64,000 bases of DNA from positions 30,717-94,716 of the IMG/VR virus record IMGVR_UViG_3300046007_009543; one strand, 5' to 3'. This DNA comes from a virus. Shown piece after piece: positions 26,068-34,030 of the stretch (position 1 is its first letter; every line of letters starts with the position of its first letter). Below the pieces are notes generated by a model. The model did no database searches, was not told the origin of the DNA, and worked only from the letters and a program-made list of their open reading frames with translations. A program made the position numbers and the translations under genes.

Positions 26068-26592
26068 TTATGCTGTTGGTGCTTCTTCAGGTGCTTCCTC
26101 TTCAGGTACTTCCTCTTCAGGTGTTTCTGTATCAGGCATAGAAAAATCTTCTGGATTTACTTCTGGGATTTCATCTTTGAAATTTCCAGTTGGATCTTCT
26201 TCTTCTTTAGGAGCACCGTATGATAATATTCTAGATATTGATTCGGCTGCTGATTCTTCTTCACTTAAATTTAATAAATAATATTTTTTACCTTCAACTT
26301 TAGCTATCCAACTTCTTTCAGTATAAATTAAATAAAATGTTTCTTTATTTCCTAATATAATACGAAAAGTAGTAGGACGAGGTGCTACCCATTGAATATC
26401 AGTCATAAAAACCTCATACTGTTTAGTAAGTAAACTTACAATTACTTTTTTAAGATCAGGAAATTTACCTAAAACAGGAAATTTTAATGCATCAAGAGAC
26501 ACATCGTTTCCTTTATCTAAATCAACTGATTTAGGTATTAGAGCTTGTTTAGCTAATGTTTTTATTTTATCTCTTAATTCTGACTTAGTCAT
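26068..26592 (-). CDS. Acidic-tailed protein of unknown function
   Basis: A 174-residue protein. It starts MTKSELRDKIKTLAKQALIPKS, an amphipathic helix like its neighbours but without I/L-x-E. The middle has beta strands (FRIILGNKETFYLIYTERSW). The last 45 residues are almost all Glu, Pro, Asp and Thr, including EEEVPEEEAPEE. Stop of the upstream gene and ATG overlap at 26592. Confidence 0.65.
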   Translation of the reverse strand: MTKSELRDKIKTLAKQALIPKSVDLDKGNDVSLDALKFPVLGKFPDLKKVIVSLLTKQYEVFMTDIQWVAPRPTTFRIILGNKETFYLIYTERSWIAKVEGKKYYLLNLSEEESAAESISRILSYGAPKEEEDPTGNFKDEIPEVNPEDFSMPDTETPEEEVPEEEAPEEAPTA

Positions 26593-27665
26593 TATTTAAT
26601 GTCTTCTGGTTTTTTAACACCTATTTTAGTAGATTTACCCCAAACAGCTGTTCTAGTTTTACCGCCTTTTTCTAATGTAACATCAACTTTTCCACCTGGA
26701 GTATATGCACCCGATGATACAGAAACTACTGTTTCTCCACTACCTATAACGTCTCCTTTTTTTAAATATTGAGCTTCTTTTGAATTTGAAGGTGCTTTAT
26801 AACTAGATTCTTTTAATTTTTTAGCAATAGTTTTTGCTAATCCTTTTGCGTTTTTAATAGCTTTATCTTTTACTCCTTTGTATTCTTCTTCAGGTGATTC
26901 TATTTTATTATCCCCATCATAATCTTTTTTTGCTTTTTTCTCGTAAAGTTCTTCAACTTCACCTTCTTCACCTGTTAAATAATCACTAACAGATTGTAAA
27001 TAATCTTGTGCTTTAGTTAATTTAGATTGTACCCAAGCATCTAATTGCTCATTGTTATCAATCATATTCATTAATTTAGAAGCATTTGATTGAATTGATT
27101 TTAATTGTGAATCAGCCATATCAGACTCATCATCCGCTTGTTTCCAATCATCTTCATTTAATGATTCCATTTCACCAATAATAGTTTCATAGTCATCCAT
27201 AGTTAATGTTTTATCTTCACTACTTAAACCGATTGCTTTTTTAGCAACATCGTGTAAATCAACATCAGTACTAGCATCTTCACGAGCATATTCTAACATA
27301 CGAATAAATAAAGGAACATCCATAGTAATTTTATCTTCTGGATTTTCTTCTCTTTCTGAGATGTATTGTTTAGAGTTTATTGACTCTGATTCAGCTGTTA
27401 ATTGTTTTCTTACTAATTCTTTTATGTCTTGTTGTTTCATGTCTTCTATATATTTTTTAGCGTCTTTAATTGCTCTACCTACTAATACTTTTTCAGCATC
27501 TTTACCATAACGTTTTACTAAATTCTTTTTATTTTTTAATAACGCATTGATATATTCTTGGCGTTTATTTAAAAATGTGTTTTTGTACTTATCATCAATA
27601 ACAGGAGAGCCCTTATCTTCAGATAAGAACTCTCTAATTACTGTTTTAAGTTGGGTTTTGTTCAT
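26592..27665 (-). CDS. Head-associated protein candidate with EF-hand-like loop
   Basis: A 357-residue acidic helical protein. It starts MNKTQLKTVIREFLSEDKG, ending L-S-E at 14-16. The conserved helical block DMADSQLKSIQSNASKL, then LDAWVQSKLTKAQDYLQSV near 183-225 is one I recall from many marine T4-like phages. Near 247-260 lies DYDGDNKIESPEEE, a DxDxD...E calcium-loop pattern. The C-terminal 60 residues form a small beta domain (KKGDVIGSGETVVSVSSG). Its start overlaps the stop of the H1-like gene (TAATG). Confidence 0.7.
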   Translation of the reverse strand: MNKTQLKTVIREFLSEDKGSPVIDDKYKNTFLNKRQEYINALLKNKKNLVKRYGKDAEKVLVGRAIKDAKKYIEDMKQQDIKELVRKQLTAESESINSKQYISEREENPEDKITMDVPLFIRMLEYAREDASTDVDLHDVAKKAIGLSSEDKTLTMDDYETIIGEMESLNEDDWKQADDESDMADSQLKSIQSNASKLMNMIDNNEQLDAWVQSKLTKAQDYLQSVSDYLTGEEGEVEELYEKKAKKDYDGDNKIESPEEEYKGVKDKAIKNAKGLAKTIAKKLKESSYKAPSNSKEAQYLKKGDVIGSGETVVSVSSGAYTPGGKVDVTLEKGGKTRTAVWGKSTKIGVKKPEDIK

Positions 27666-27838
27666 TAATTTGCTTTGTCTTCAGCAATTGAAGCTTTTCT
27701 ATAGTCGTTAGCTAAAGCTTTAACTTCACCTGCAATTTTACGTGCGCGACCATGAGCAGCTTTAGTAGTTTTAGCGTTTTCCACTTTTAATTCTACTAAT
27801 AATGACTCGATTTTTTCTAATAACTCTGTTGTGTTCAT
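27665..27838 (-). CDS. Histone H1-like (Hc1-type) DNA-binding protein
   Basis: A 57-residue protein, ATG at 27838, stop at 27665. The N-terminal half (MNTTELLEKIESLLVELKVE) is a helix; the second half (KTTKAAHGRARKIAGEVKAL, then ANDYRKASIAED) matches the KAAGTRxRKxxxELKxLAxxIR pattern of Bacteroidota histone H1-like proteins of the Hc1 family. It probably binds and compacts DNA. L-V-E at 14-16 is a candidate gp21 site. It is translationally coupled to the 357-residue gene and lies among candidate packaged proteins, so it may accompany DNA in the head. Host-type sequence suggests acquisition from a bacterial host. Confidence 0.75.
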   Translation of the reverse strand: MNTTELLEKIESLLVELKVENAKTTKAAHGRARKIAGEVKALANDYRKASIAEDKAN

Positions 27839-27867
27839 ATTGTTTGTTTTTTATTGTTTATTTTATA

Positions 27868-28584
27868 TTAACGAATTGGTTCTTTATTAGCAATGTGAGT
27901 ACGAGTAAACATTGTAATTGTATTACCAATTTGTTGTGTTAATTTTTCATCTTGAATTTTTTCAGCTGCGGCTTGTGCTTGTGTTAAAGCATCTTGAACA
28001 GCTTTAATATTAGGATCTACAGCACTTGTATCAATATTGAAATTATCTGTAGGTTCTGCATTATCTCCACTAAAATTAATATCTAAATTTTCTTCACCTT
28101 CTGGTGTTTCTTCACCTAAATCAAGATTTATATCTTCTTCAGGAGTATCTTCTTTTTTCTTTTTTTTAGCTTCTCTAATTTTAAGAGCACTTAATGCATC
28201 TCTAGTTCCTTCAAAACCAGGTATATCATATGATAATTCTTCTTCATCATCCATCATTTCATCATCCATCATTTCATCATCATTAAAGAAGTCTTTGAAA
28301 TCAAGTTTTTCATCATTTGGATTAATACCGTATTCTACTTCACGACCTGCTTTTTCATAATCTTCATCATCTGGTCCTTCTGTTATTGCAGCACCATCTA
28401 ACTCAGCAATAATCATTTCTTTGATTTTTTGCTTAAATTCTTCTTTGGTCATTTTTTGTTTTTCTTCGGCTTTACCTTCAGCTTTACCTTCTTCATATTC
28501 ATAAGCACCAAAACCTTCTCTTAATATTGAGGCCTTGGTTAATTTATTTTCAGTTAAGAATTTTTTGTAATCAAATTTTTCCAT
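27868..28584 (-). CDS. Acidic head-associated protein candidate
   Basis: A 238-residue very acidic protein. It starts MEKFDYKKFLTENKLTKASILREGFG, with L-T-E at 10-12 and L-R-E at 21-23. The centre has a tandem DDEMM repeat (NDDEMMDDEMMDDEEE). The C-terminal block LTQQIGNTITMFTRTHIANKE is one I recall in marine T4-like phages. Scaffold-like composition. A late motif lies 16 bases upstream and starts a transcript containing the H1-like gene. Confidence 0.7.
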   Translation of the reverse strand: MEKFDYKKFLTENKLTKASILREGFGAYEYEEGKAEGKAEEKQKMTKEEFKQKIKEMIIAELDGAAITEGPDDEDYEKAGREVEYGINPNDEKLDFKDFFNDDEMMDDEMMDDEEELSYDIPGFEGTRDALSALKIREAKKKKKEDTPEEDINLDLGEETPEGEENLDINFSGDNAEPTDNFNIDTSAVDPNIKAVQDALTQAQAAAEKIQDEKLTQQIGNTITMFTRTHIANKEPIR

Positions 28585-28600
28585 TATTTTGTGTGTTTTG

Positions 28601-28609
28601 TTATAAATA
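28601..28609 (-). promoter_or_regulatory. Late-type promoter motif TATTTATAA
   Basis: Located 16 bases upstream of the acidic 238-residue gene. Confidence 0.55.
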
Positions 28610-28614
28610 TTATA

Positions 28615-29226
28615 TTATCTTTTCTTATTTAAATATTCTGTAAGTAATGAACCAATTGCTCCTACTTTCTGACGTATAAATATCCATTCTTCTTTAGATA
28701 ATTTATGTTCTGTATTAAATGCAATTCCTATTACTCCAATAAAATGACTGTCTAAATCATCGATTGCTAACATATAAAATGATTTTGTTCCATAATCACA
28801 AGCAAATGAATGTAAATCATAATTTTCATGTTCATTATAATTTAAAATACCTAATTCACCATCTTTATATAATTTAGCTAATGCTTTTGGAAATAAACTT
28901 ACTGGAATATTTTGGAATATGTGTTGTATTGATTGTGTATTTGGAGATACTTTTTCGTAAAATAATGAAAATTTTTGTATTGATTTTCCTGTAGGATAAA
29001 AATGACCTCCATTATGAAATTGGGCAATCCATATTCTATCACATTCTAAAATTTCCATCATACCATCTAACTGATGATCAACCAATTCATTTAAATCAAT
29101 TGCCTCTTTCATTAGGGATTCTTTGTTAGATTGTTTATTAAATTTAAGTTTAATCCATTCTAGTACTGCAGGGCCAATTACCGCTGTTATTAATGCAACG
29201 GTTATAGTAGTAATCATAGTTATCAT
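28615..29226 (-). CDS. Membrane-anchored GAF-like domain protein
   Basis: A 203-residue protein. Residues 3-25 form one transmembrane helix (ITTITVALITAVIGPAVLEW). The remainder has a GAF-like pattern: CDRIWIAQFHNGGHFYPTG near 62-80, then FSLFYE and later SFYMLAIDDLDSHFIGVIGIAF, where the last strand pair is typical of GAF sensors. The protein would lie at the inner membrane with the domain in the cytoplasm. Ligand unknown. It overlaps the zinc-ribbon gene by 4 bases. Confidence 0.65.
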   Translation of the reverse strand: MITMITTITVALITAVIGPAVLEWIKLKFNKQSNKESLMKEAIDLNELVDHQLDGMMEILECDRIWIAQFHNGGHFYPTGKSIQKFSLFYEKVSPNTQSIQHIFQNIPVSLFPKALAKLYKDGELGILNYNEHENYDLHSFACDYGTKSFYMLAIDDLDSHFIGVIGIAFNTEHKLSKEEWIFIRQKVGAIGSLLTEYLNKKR

Positions 29227-29789
29227 TTTTTCAAACTGTGTAAATATTTAAGTGCTTCTTCTTTATTTTTTAATAATTGTTGTTTACCAGAACCATCCCA
29301 TTTTTCAACATCACCAGCCTCAGTTATAAATTGGTCTTTTTGATTTATTAACTCTTCAAACCAAACTTCAAAATCATTAGTCATTCCATCAACATAATCA
29401 TTTGTTATTTGTTTTTCGACTTCTTCTAATTTACCTTGTTTACGTAATTCAGCCTCAGCATTTACCTGACAATTAAAACAATGTCCATACATTATATACC
29501 ACTGTTTGTCTAAATGGGGTTTTAATGCTTTAGTACAACAAGGACAAAATAAAGGTAAAATTATACCTTCTTTTGCTTTATCTAATTTAGTAACATTTTG
29601 TTTAATTCCATTCTTAATAGTCCATGTACGACTATCTTCTTCCCACACATCTCCCTCACTATGGAATTCTTTTGCTTTTTCATAACCTATCCCCATCGTG
29701 GTGCTATCCCCGTATTTACCTTGAACAAGGTTACGAAGACGTTCTACATCACGTTGCTTAAATTCTTTTTTTAAAACCGTATTTTTCAT
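29223..29789 (-). CDS. Conserved T4-like phage protein with zinc ribbon
   Basis: A 188-residue protein. It opens MKNTVLKKEFKQRDVERLRNL, with GKYGDSTTMGIGYEKA next, text I recall as strongly conserved in cyanophage and other marine T4-like phages. Two Cys pairs (CPCC near 83-86 and CFNC near 105-108) form a zinc ribbon. The C-terminal part includes FITEAGDVEKWDG. Its function is unknown. It overlaps the GAF-like gene by four bases (ATGA-type coupling). Confidence 0.75.
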   Translation of the reverse strand: MKNTVLKKEFKQRDVERLRNLVQGKYGDSTTMGIGYEKAKEFHSEGDVWEEDSRTWTIKNGIKQNVTKLDKAKEGIILPLFCPCCTKALKPHLDKQWYIMYGHCFNCQVNAEAELRKQGKLEEVEKQITNDYVDGMTNDFEVWFEELINQKDQFITEAGDVEKWDGSGKQQLLKNKEEALKYLHSLKK

Positions 29790-29795
29790 TATATT

Positions 29796-30329
29796 TTATT
29801 TATTTATAATGTTTTTGATTTCTTCTCTAATAAACTGGCGGATTTGTTTTATTTTTCTACCTTCTTCTATAGAACTACCACTTTCTTTTTTAATTAATTT
29901 ATATTTAGTAATGCCAGCACTTTTCATAACAGTATCAATTATTCTTTTTATATTTTCTTTTGTTTCATTTGATTCTTTAGGAAATATAATAGTATTACCT
30001 TCTACTTTATAATCTAATAAATTAGGTTTACTGGTTAGTGATTTGATAAAATCATCTACTGATTGTTTTGTTCTAAGAGGAAATGGTTCTCCTCCTCTTG
30101 CTTTTAATGCTGTTTTCTTTTTTGAAGGATTTGATGGACCAAAATAATCTTCTATTGCTTTATTAGTATTTGGTTTTCTAATATTTGATAAATATATTCC
30201 ATAATTATCAATATTTTCTAAGGCATCTACGACTTTTTGAATATTTTCTGTTGTTGTTAAAATAAGATCTTGATCTAAGCGTATTGATGATGATTGATTA
30301 TCTTCGTCTTCTCTAATATTGTAATTCAT
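29796..30329 (-). CDS. Head-module protein with amphipathic C-terminal tail
   Basis: A 177-residue protein beginning MNYNIREDEDN (I-R-E at 5-7). The central part is alpha/beta with KARGGEPFPLRTKQSVDDF. The last 22 residues (EGRKIKQIRQFIREEIKNI) repeat the L/I-R-x-x-I-R-E-E helix found at the N-terminus of neighbouring proteins, here at the C-terminus. Function unknown. Confidence 0.65.
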   Translation of the reverse strand: MNYNIREDEDNQSSSIRLDQDLILTTTENIQKVVDALENIDNYGIYLSNIRKPNTNKAIEDYFGPSNPSKKKTALKARGGEPFPLRTKQSVDDFIKSLTSKPNLLDYKVEGNTIIFPKESNETKENIKRIIDTVMKSAGITKYKLIKKESGSSIEEGRKIKQIRQFIREEIKNIINK

Positions 30330-30336
30330 ATTGTTA

Positions 30337-31425
30337 TTAATTTTTTATACTATCTTCCCAATTACGTAACATCATATTACCTTTTTCATATGCTTCTTTT
30401 TCTAATTCAGGTAAATCACCATCTTCGTTTGTATTAGTAGTTTGAATATTATTTAATCTACCTTCTAAATTTTGAATGTGGTGAATCATTTCATGAGAAA
30501 ATGAACGTAAAATATCTTTTGGATGTCTGTTTAAAGTAAATAAAGTAATTGATTTTTCTGATGGATTGTAATACGCTGTTTTACCTAAAATATTATTTGC
30601 ATTTTCATTATCATTGCTTATAAATTTTATTTTAGGTAGAGGTTTAATATTTAATCCGTTATCGAGCATGTATTTCGATAAACGTACGATTCCTTCTTTA
30701 AGATCCAAAGTTTTAGTTTGATTTTCTTTTACAGGAAATACGTTAGTTGGTATTAAATATAATGCTTTAGGTGTTGATGAAAATTTATATTTTTTATGAA
30801 ATCGATCTAAATTTTTAACAATATATTCTTTATATAATTTACCTCTTTTAGAATTAGCATCATTGCCAATACCATCATCTGCTTTGGGGTGAAATTGAAT
30901 TTCTTTAATAATTACATCGTCTATATTATCATCTACTGTGTTTACAAAATTAGATATAATATCTAACATAGTAGCCATTATTCTATATTGTTCTTGATAG
31001 TTAGTTATTTCCTCTCCTCCACTTTTTAAACCAAAACCAAAAGCCATATACATTTGGTGTTTACCATTAGTTGTTGTAGGTGGTATAGTTTTAATAAAAA
31101 CATTTACAACATAATCAGCATTATCTGATTTAAAGGCGTATTGATATGTACCATCACCATATTCGGGTGCCATTTCTTTTAATTTATCAACATAAGTTTC
31201 TATGCTATAATTACCTAAAGTACGCCACTCAAATGGTTTAACATTTCCTTCTCCTAATTCATTTAAAGTATCAGAAGTATTATCATACCCACACTTATGG
31301 CAAAGATATAAATCATCCCCACCATCTTCTTTAGACCACTTCCAATTACAATTATTACATATTATATCAGTAGCTGTAATAAGTTCGGTAAGGTGTTCAA
31401 CTAATGAGGAAACTAGGATATTCAT
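30337..31425 (-). CDS. Zinc metallopeptidase (HExxH) with N-terminal zinc ribbon
   Basis: A 362-residue protein. Residues 22-50 hold a four-Cys ribbon (ICNNCNWKWSKEDGG, then LCHKCGYDN). The C-terminal catalytic region near 305-330 reads HPKDILRSFSHEMIHHIQNLEG, with the zincin motif HEMIH; a conserved acidic stretch ELEKEAYEKGN follows and may give the third ligand. This architecture is one I recall in marine T4-like phages near head genes. The N-terminus (MNILVSSLVEHLTE) ends L-T-E, a candidate gp21 site. A late motif lies three bases upstream. Confidence 0.75.
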   Translation of the reverse strand: MNILVSSLVEHLTELITATDIICNNCNWKWSKEDGGDDLYLCHKCGYDNTSDTLNELGEGNVKPFEWRTLGNYSIETYVDKLKEMAPEYGDGTYQYAFKSDNADYVVNVFIKTIPPTTTNGKHQMYMAFGFGLKSGGEEITNYQEQYRIMATMLDIISNFVNTVDDNIDDVIIKEIQFHPKADDGIGNDANSKRGKLYKEYIVKNLDRFHKKYKFSSTPKALYLIPTNVFPVKENQTKTLDLKEGIVRLSKYMLDNGLNIKPLPKIKFISNDNENANNILGKTAYYNPSEKSITLFTLNRHPKDILRSFSHEMIHHIQNLEGRLNNIQTTNTNEDGDLPELEKEAYEKGNMMLRNWEDSIKN

Positions 31426-31428
31426 TAA

Positions 31429-31437
31429 TTATAAATA
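31429..31437 (-). promoter_or_regulatory. Late-type promoter motif TATTTATAA
   Basis: Three bases upstream of the metallopeptidase gene. Confidence 0.6.
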
Positions 31438-31454
31438 TTAATGAAAAAAATAAA

Positions 31455-32234
31455 TTATGATATTTTAATAGTAGTTGGGAGTGTTTGAGTTAATGGTTTG
31501 TAGTCAGGATTTTCCATTTTAAAAATATCATATATTTTAGTAAACATATTAAAATTATGTTCTATATTACCTATTTGTTTTAATTGCCATCCACTACCTT
31601 GAATTTTATCTTTAGCAGGACCTCGTGTAGCTGCTTTTAACCATACTATACCTGTATCTGTTACTTTTTCACTATGTGTTTCATTCCATGCTTGAGCATA
31701 GGCTGCTAGTTGTAAATTATATGAATTATGAATTGAATTTGATGTTTTAATATCTAATAAATATAATACTCCTGCTATTCTACATATAATATCTGCAGTA
31801 CCTGCGAATTTATATTCATCTGAAAATAAATGATATTCTGTTGCTATTAGTTCTGGTTTATGTGTATTCCAAAAATCAGCAAATTTTAATATCATTTTCC
31901 AAATTTCTAAACCGTATAAAGCATTTCCATCCTCATCAATCCAACTTAATTCATTTCCATTAAGAAAATGTTCAATAGCATTGTGTACTTGTGTACCTTC
32001 CCATGCTGCTTTTTGAGCAATAATTTCACTATTATGACCTACATCTTTAAGCCAATCGTGAAAAAATTTATTTTTAGGAAAATAGTTTAATATACTAGAT
32101 ACTGAAGGATAATATTCCTCGTTTCGTCTGTAAAAACGTTGATCTAATACGTTAATTTGTTTATTATCAGAACTATATTGTATAATTCGTTTAATTTTAG
32201 GATCATGGATAATATTTGAGTTTTTGTCTATCAT
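31455..32234 (-). CDS. RecB/Cas4-like PD-(D/E)xK exonuclease
   Basis: A 259-residue protein with the RecB nuclease signature: AAWEGTQVHNAIEHFL near 75-90, FAGTADIICRIAGVLYLLDIK near 140-160 (Asp then D-x-K), and LQLAAYAQAW near 175-184 (QxxxY). These are the three diagnostic motifs of RecB/Cas4-type exonucleases. It overlaps the primase gene by four bases, so it acts with replication or recombination proteins. Confidence 0.85.
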   Translation of the reverse strand: MIDKNSNIIHDPKIKRIIQYSSDNKQINVLDQRFYRRNEEYYPSVSSILNYFPKNKFFHDWLKDVGHNSEIIAQKAAWEGTQVHNAIEHFLNGNELSWIDEDGNALYGLEIWKMILKFADFWNTHKPELIATEYHLFSDEYKFAGTADIICRIAGVLYLLDIKTSNSIHNSYNLQLAAYAQAWNETHSEKVTDTGIVWLKAATRGPAKDKIQGSGWQLKQIGNIEHNFNMFTKIYDIFKMENPDYKPLTQTLPTTIKIS

Positions 32235-33160
32235 AATGTTAGTTTTTTTCCTAGTAAACTAGAAAAGGTTAATGGATAAGTGTCTTGAATTAATTTTGTA
32301 AAGTTTTCAAAACCCATTTCGCTTGGGTCTTTATCTTGCATATCTACTAGATAAACTTCTTTACCTTCAGACATTAGCTTTTCACAAAAACTCAAGGCTT
32401 GTTTTTGAGCATCCCTGTCTAAGGCGATATATATTTTGTCAACACTAGATTTTACAATTTTCTTCATTAAATTAGATTGTATATTTTTACCTAGTAGTGG
32501 GATAGTATTTCTTTTAATTGTTGTTGCATCAAATGGTCCTTCACACAATATAATTGGTAATTCCCAATTTATATATAATTCAAAAGGAATTATATCACGT
32601 GATACTGTTGGGTTTTTATATTTTATAAATGAATCTTTTTTAAATGAACGTCCTGTAAAATAATTTAATTTACCATTTGCATCGTATGAAGGAATAATTA
32701 TCATATTAGCATATGGTCCTGAATCGCAATAACCCATATTATATTTAATTATATCTTCTTCTAATATATTTCTAGATTTTAAGTATGATAATGCATGTCT
32801 ACCTATAATATTTAATTGACTAATATTCAATAGTGATTTATATTCTTTAGGTAGTTCTACTTTTTCCTCTACTGTTATTTGTTTTTCTGAGAATCCTCCT
32901 TTAGTAAGTGATTTTAATTCTGATATTATTTCAGGTGATAATGGGGATAGTTTTAAAACTTGATATGCTTTTTTACCTTTTTTATCACATGCCCAACAAT
33001 GCCAAGGATTTTCACCCTTTTCATTTTCGTTAAAATTAATTTCTAGTTTTGGTTTATGGTGATTACAAAAAGGACAATGATATGCATAATTTCCTCTAGA
33101 AGTAGATTTACCTGTTCCTAATACAGAATTAACCAAAGCTATTAAAGGTTGATTTAACAT
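32231..33160 (-). CDS. 61: DNA primase, T4 gp61-like
   Basis: A 309-residue primase. The N-terminal zinc-binding domain reads YHCPFCNHH near 27-35 and WHCWACDKKG near 52-61. The TOPRIM-type core includes IILCEGPFDATTI near 199-211 (conserved Glu) and KIYIALDRDAQKQAL near 233-247 (DxD). Between them is the RNA-polymerase-like region. In T4, gp61 makes pentamer primers with the gp41 helicase. A terminator precedes it (33174-33199), so its transcript starts in the short gap at 33161-33173 or it is read through. Confidence 0.88.
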   Translation of the reverse strand: MLNQPLIALVNSVLGTGKSTSRGNYAYHCPFCNHHKPKLEINFNENEKGENPWHCWACDKKGKKAYQVLKLSPLSPEIISELKSLTKGGFSEKQITVEEKVELPKEYKSLLNISQLNIIGRHALSYLKSRNILEEDIIKYNMGYCDSGPYANMIIIPSYDANGKLNYFTGRSFKKDSFIKYKNPTVSRDIIPFELYINWELPIILCEGPFDATTIKRNTIPLLGKNIQSNLMKKIVKSSVDKIYIALDRDAQKQALSFCEKLMSEGKEVYLVDMQDKDPSEMGFENFTKLIQDTYPLTFSSLLGKKLTL

Positions 33161-33173
33161 AACCTTAATATAA

Positions 33174-33199
33174 TAAAAAAAGCTTGGTTTTCCAAGCTT
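33174..33199 (-). terminator. Terminator after the 118-residue gene
   Basis: The minus strand has AAGCTTGG and CCAAGCTT paired around AAAA, followed by seven T, nine bases downstream of the 118-residue gene stop. Confidence 0.9.
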
Positions 33200-33208
33200 A
33201 ATTTAAAA

Positions 33209-33565
33209 TTATTTTATTTTTTTGATTTTTGCTTTTGTTTCCTCAGCTTTTTCTTTAATAGCTTTTTGAGCACTTCTATATTCTTCCATTGATGTTTCAA
33301 CTTCTTTAAGTTGATCTTCAAATGATTTTAATGCTTCACCAGCTAAACGATTTGCTTCAGATTTATTTTTATAAACACCCAATGTTTCTTCTGCTTTAAT
33401 ATCATCAAAAACAGTAGCTTCTTGAACCATATTTTCTTTAGTCATACCTTTTTTAGGTTTTTTAACTACAAAAAATTTACCAATTTCATCTACTGGGATG
33501 TGTGCTTCTTCTTGGATATTTGCTAATTCTTCTAGAATTAGTTTTCTTAAATCTGTTAGTTTCAT
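33209..33565 (-). CDS. Coiled-coil protein with candidate capsid-targeting N-terminus
   Basis: A 118-residue protein. Residues 1-19 (MKLTDLRKLILEELANIQE) form the shared amphipathic helix, with I-Q-E at the end. The C-terminal 55 residues are a charged coiled coil ending KEKAEETKAKIKKIK. It is a one-gene transcript: a late motif lies four bases upstream, and a terminator closes it, so it is likely abundant late. Function unknown; packaged protein by inference. Confidence 0.7.
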   Translation of the reverse strand: MKLTDLRKLILEELANIQEEAHIPVDEIGKFFVVKKPKKGMTKENMVQEATVFDDIKAEETLGVYKNKSEANRLAGEALKSFEDQLKEVETSMEEYRSAQKAIKEKAEETKAKIKKIK

Positions 33566-33568
33566 TTG

Positions 33569-33577
33569 TTATAAATA
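33569..33577 (-). promoter_or_regulatory. Late-type promoter motif TATTTATAA
   Basis: Three bases upstream of the 118-residue gene; a clear single-gene unit with its own terminator. Confidence 0.65.
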
Positions 33578-34027
33578 TTATAAAAAGTCTTTACTGTAGA
33601 ATTTTCCTAAAATATTGTCGTTAAACCATTTATCAGGATTTTCTAACACACCATGAGTAAACATATATTTACACTCATAGTATGTTAGTAATTTTTTATT
33701 GGGTACCAACTGTAGTATCTGACGGGTAAATTCCTCTTGTTTACCGTCCTTTATCAGTGCTAAGATTGGTTTTGCGGACCCAAAATATGTTTTCCAATCG
33801 GATTCTTTTTTAACAATTTCTGTTAATACTTTTCGTCCTCTTGTTACGGGCATTTCTGCTAATTCTTTTTTGGTTAATTTGCGCTTTACGTTGTGATATA
33901 GCGATTTTTTCCCTAAATACGATACTTCGCTCGGAGTATGAGTTACCATGTATATATACCCAAAAGTGTCGGTTGGGAAATCATCCAGTGATATTATTTC
34001 TTTATTTTCGTATAACCAATTATTCAT
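33578..34027 (-). CDS. GIY-YIG-like putative nuclease
   Basis: A 149-residue protein. FGYIYMVTHTPSEVSYLGKKSL near 22-43 in two strands matches the GIY-YIG core (GYIYxxT...YLGKK). Later conserved text includes KKESDWKTYFGSA near 73-85 and YYECKYMFTHGVL near 115-128, which I recall from small nucleases of T4-like phages. Either a resident nuclease or a homing enzyme. It lies three bases upstream of the tail genes. Confidence 0.65.
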   Translation of the reverse strand: MNNWLYENKEIISLDDFPTDTFGYIYMVTHTPSEVSYLGKKSLYHNVKRKLTKKELAEMPVTRGRKVLTEIVKKESDWKTYFGSAKPILALIKDGKQEEFTRQILQLVPNKKLLTYYECKYMFTHGVLENPDKWFNDNILGKFYSKDFL

Positions 34028-34030
34028 AAT

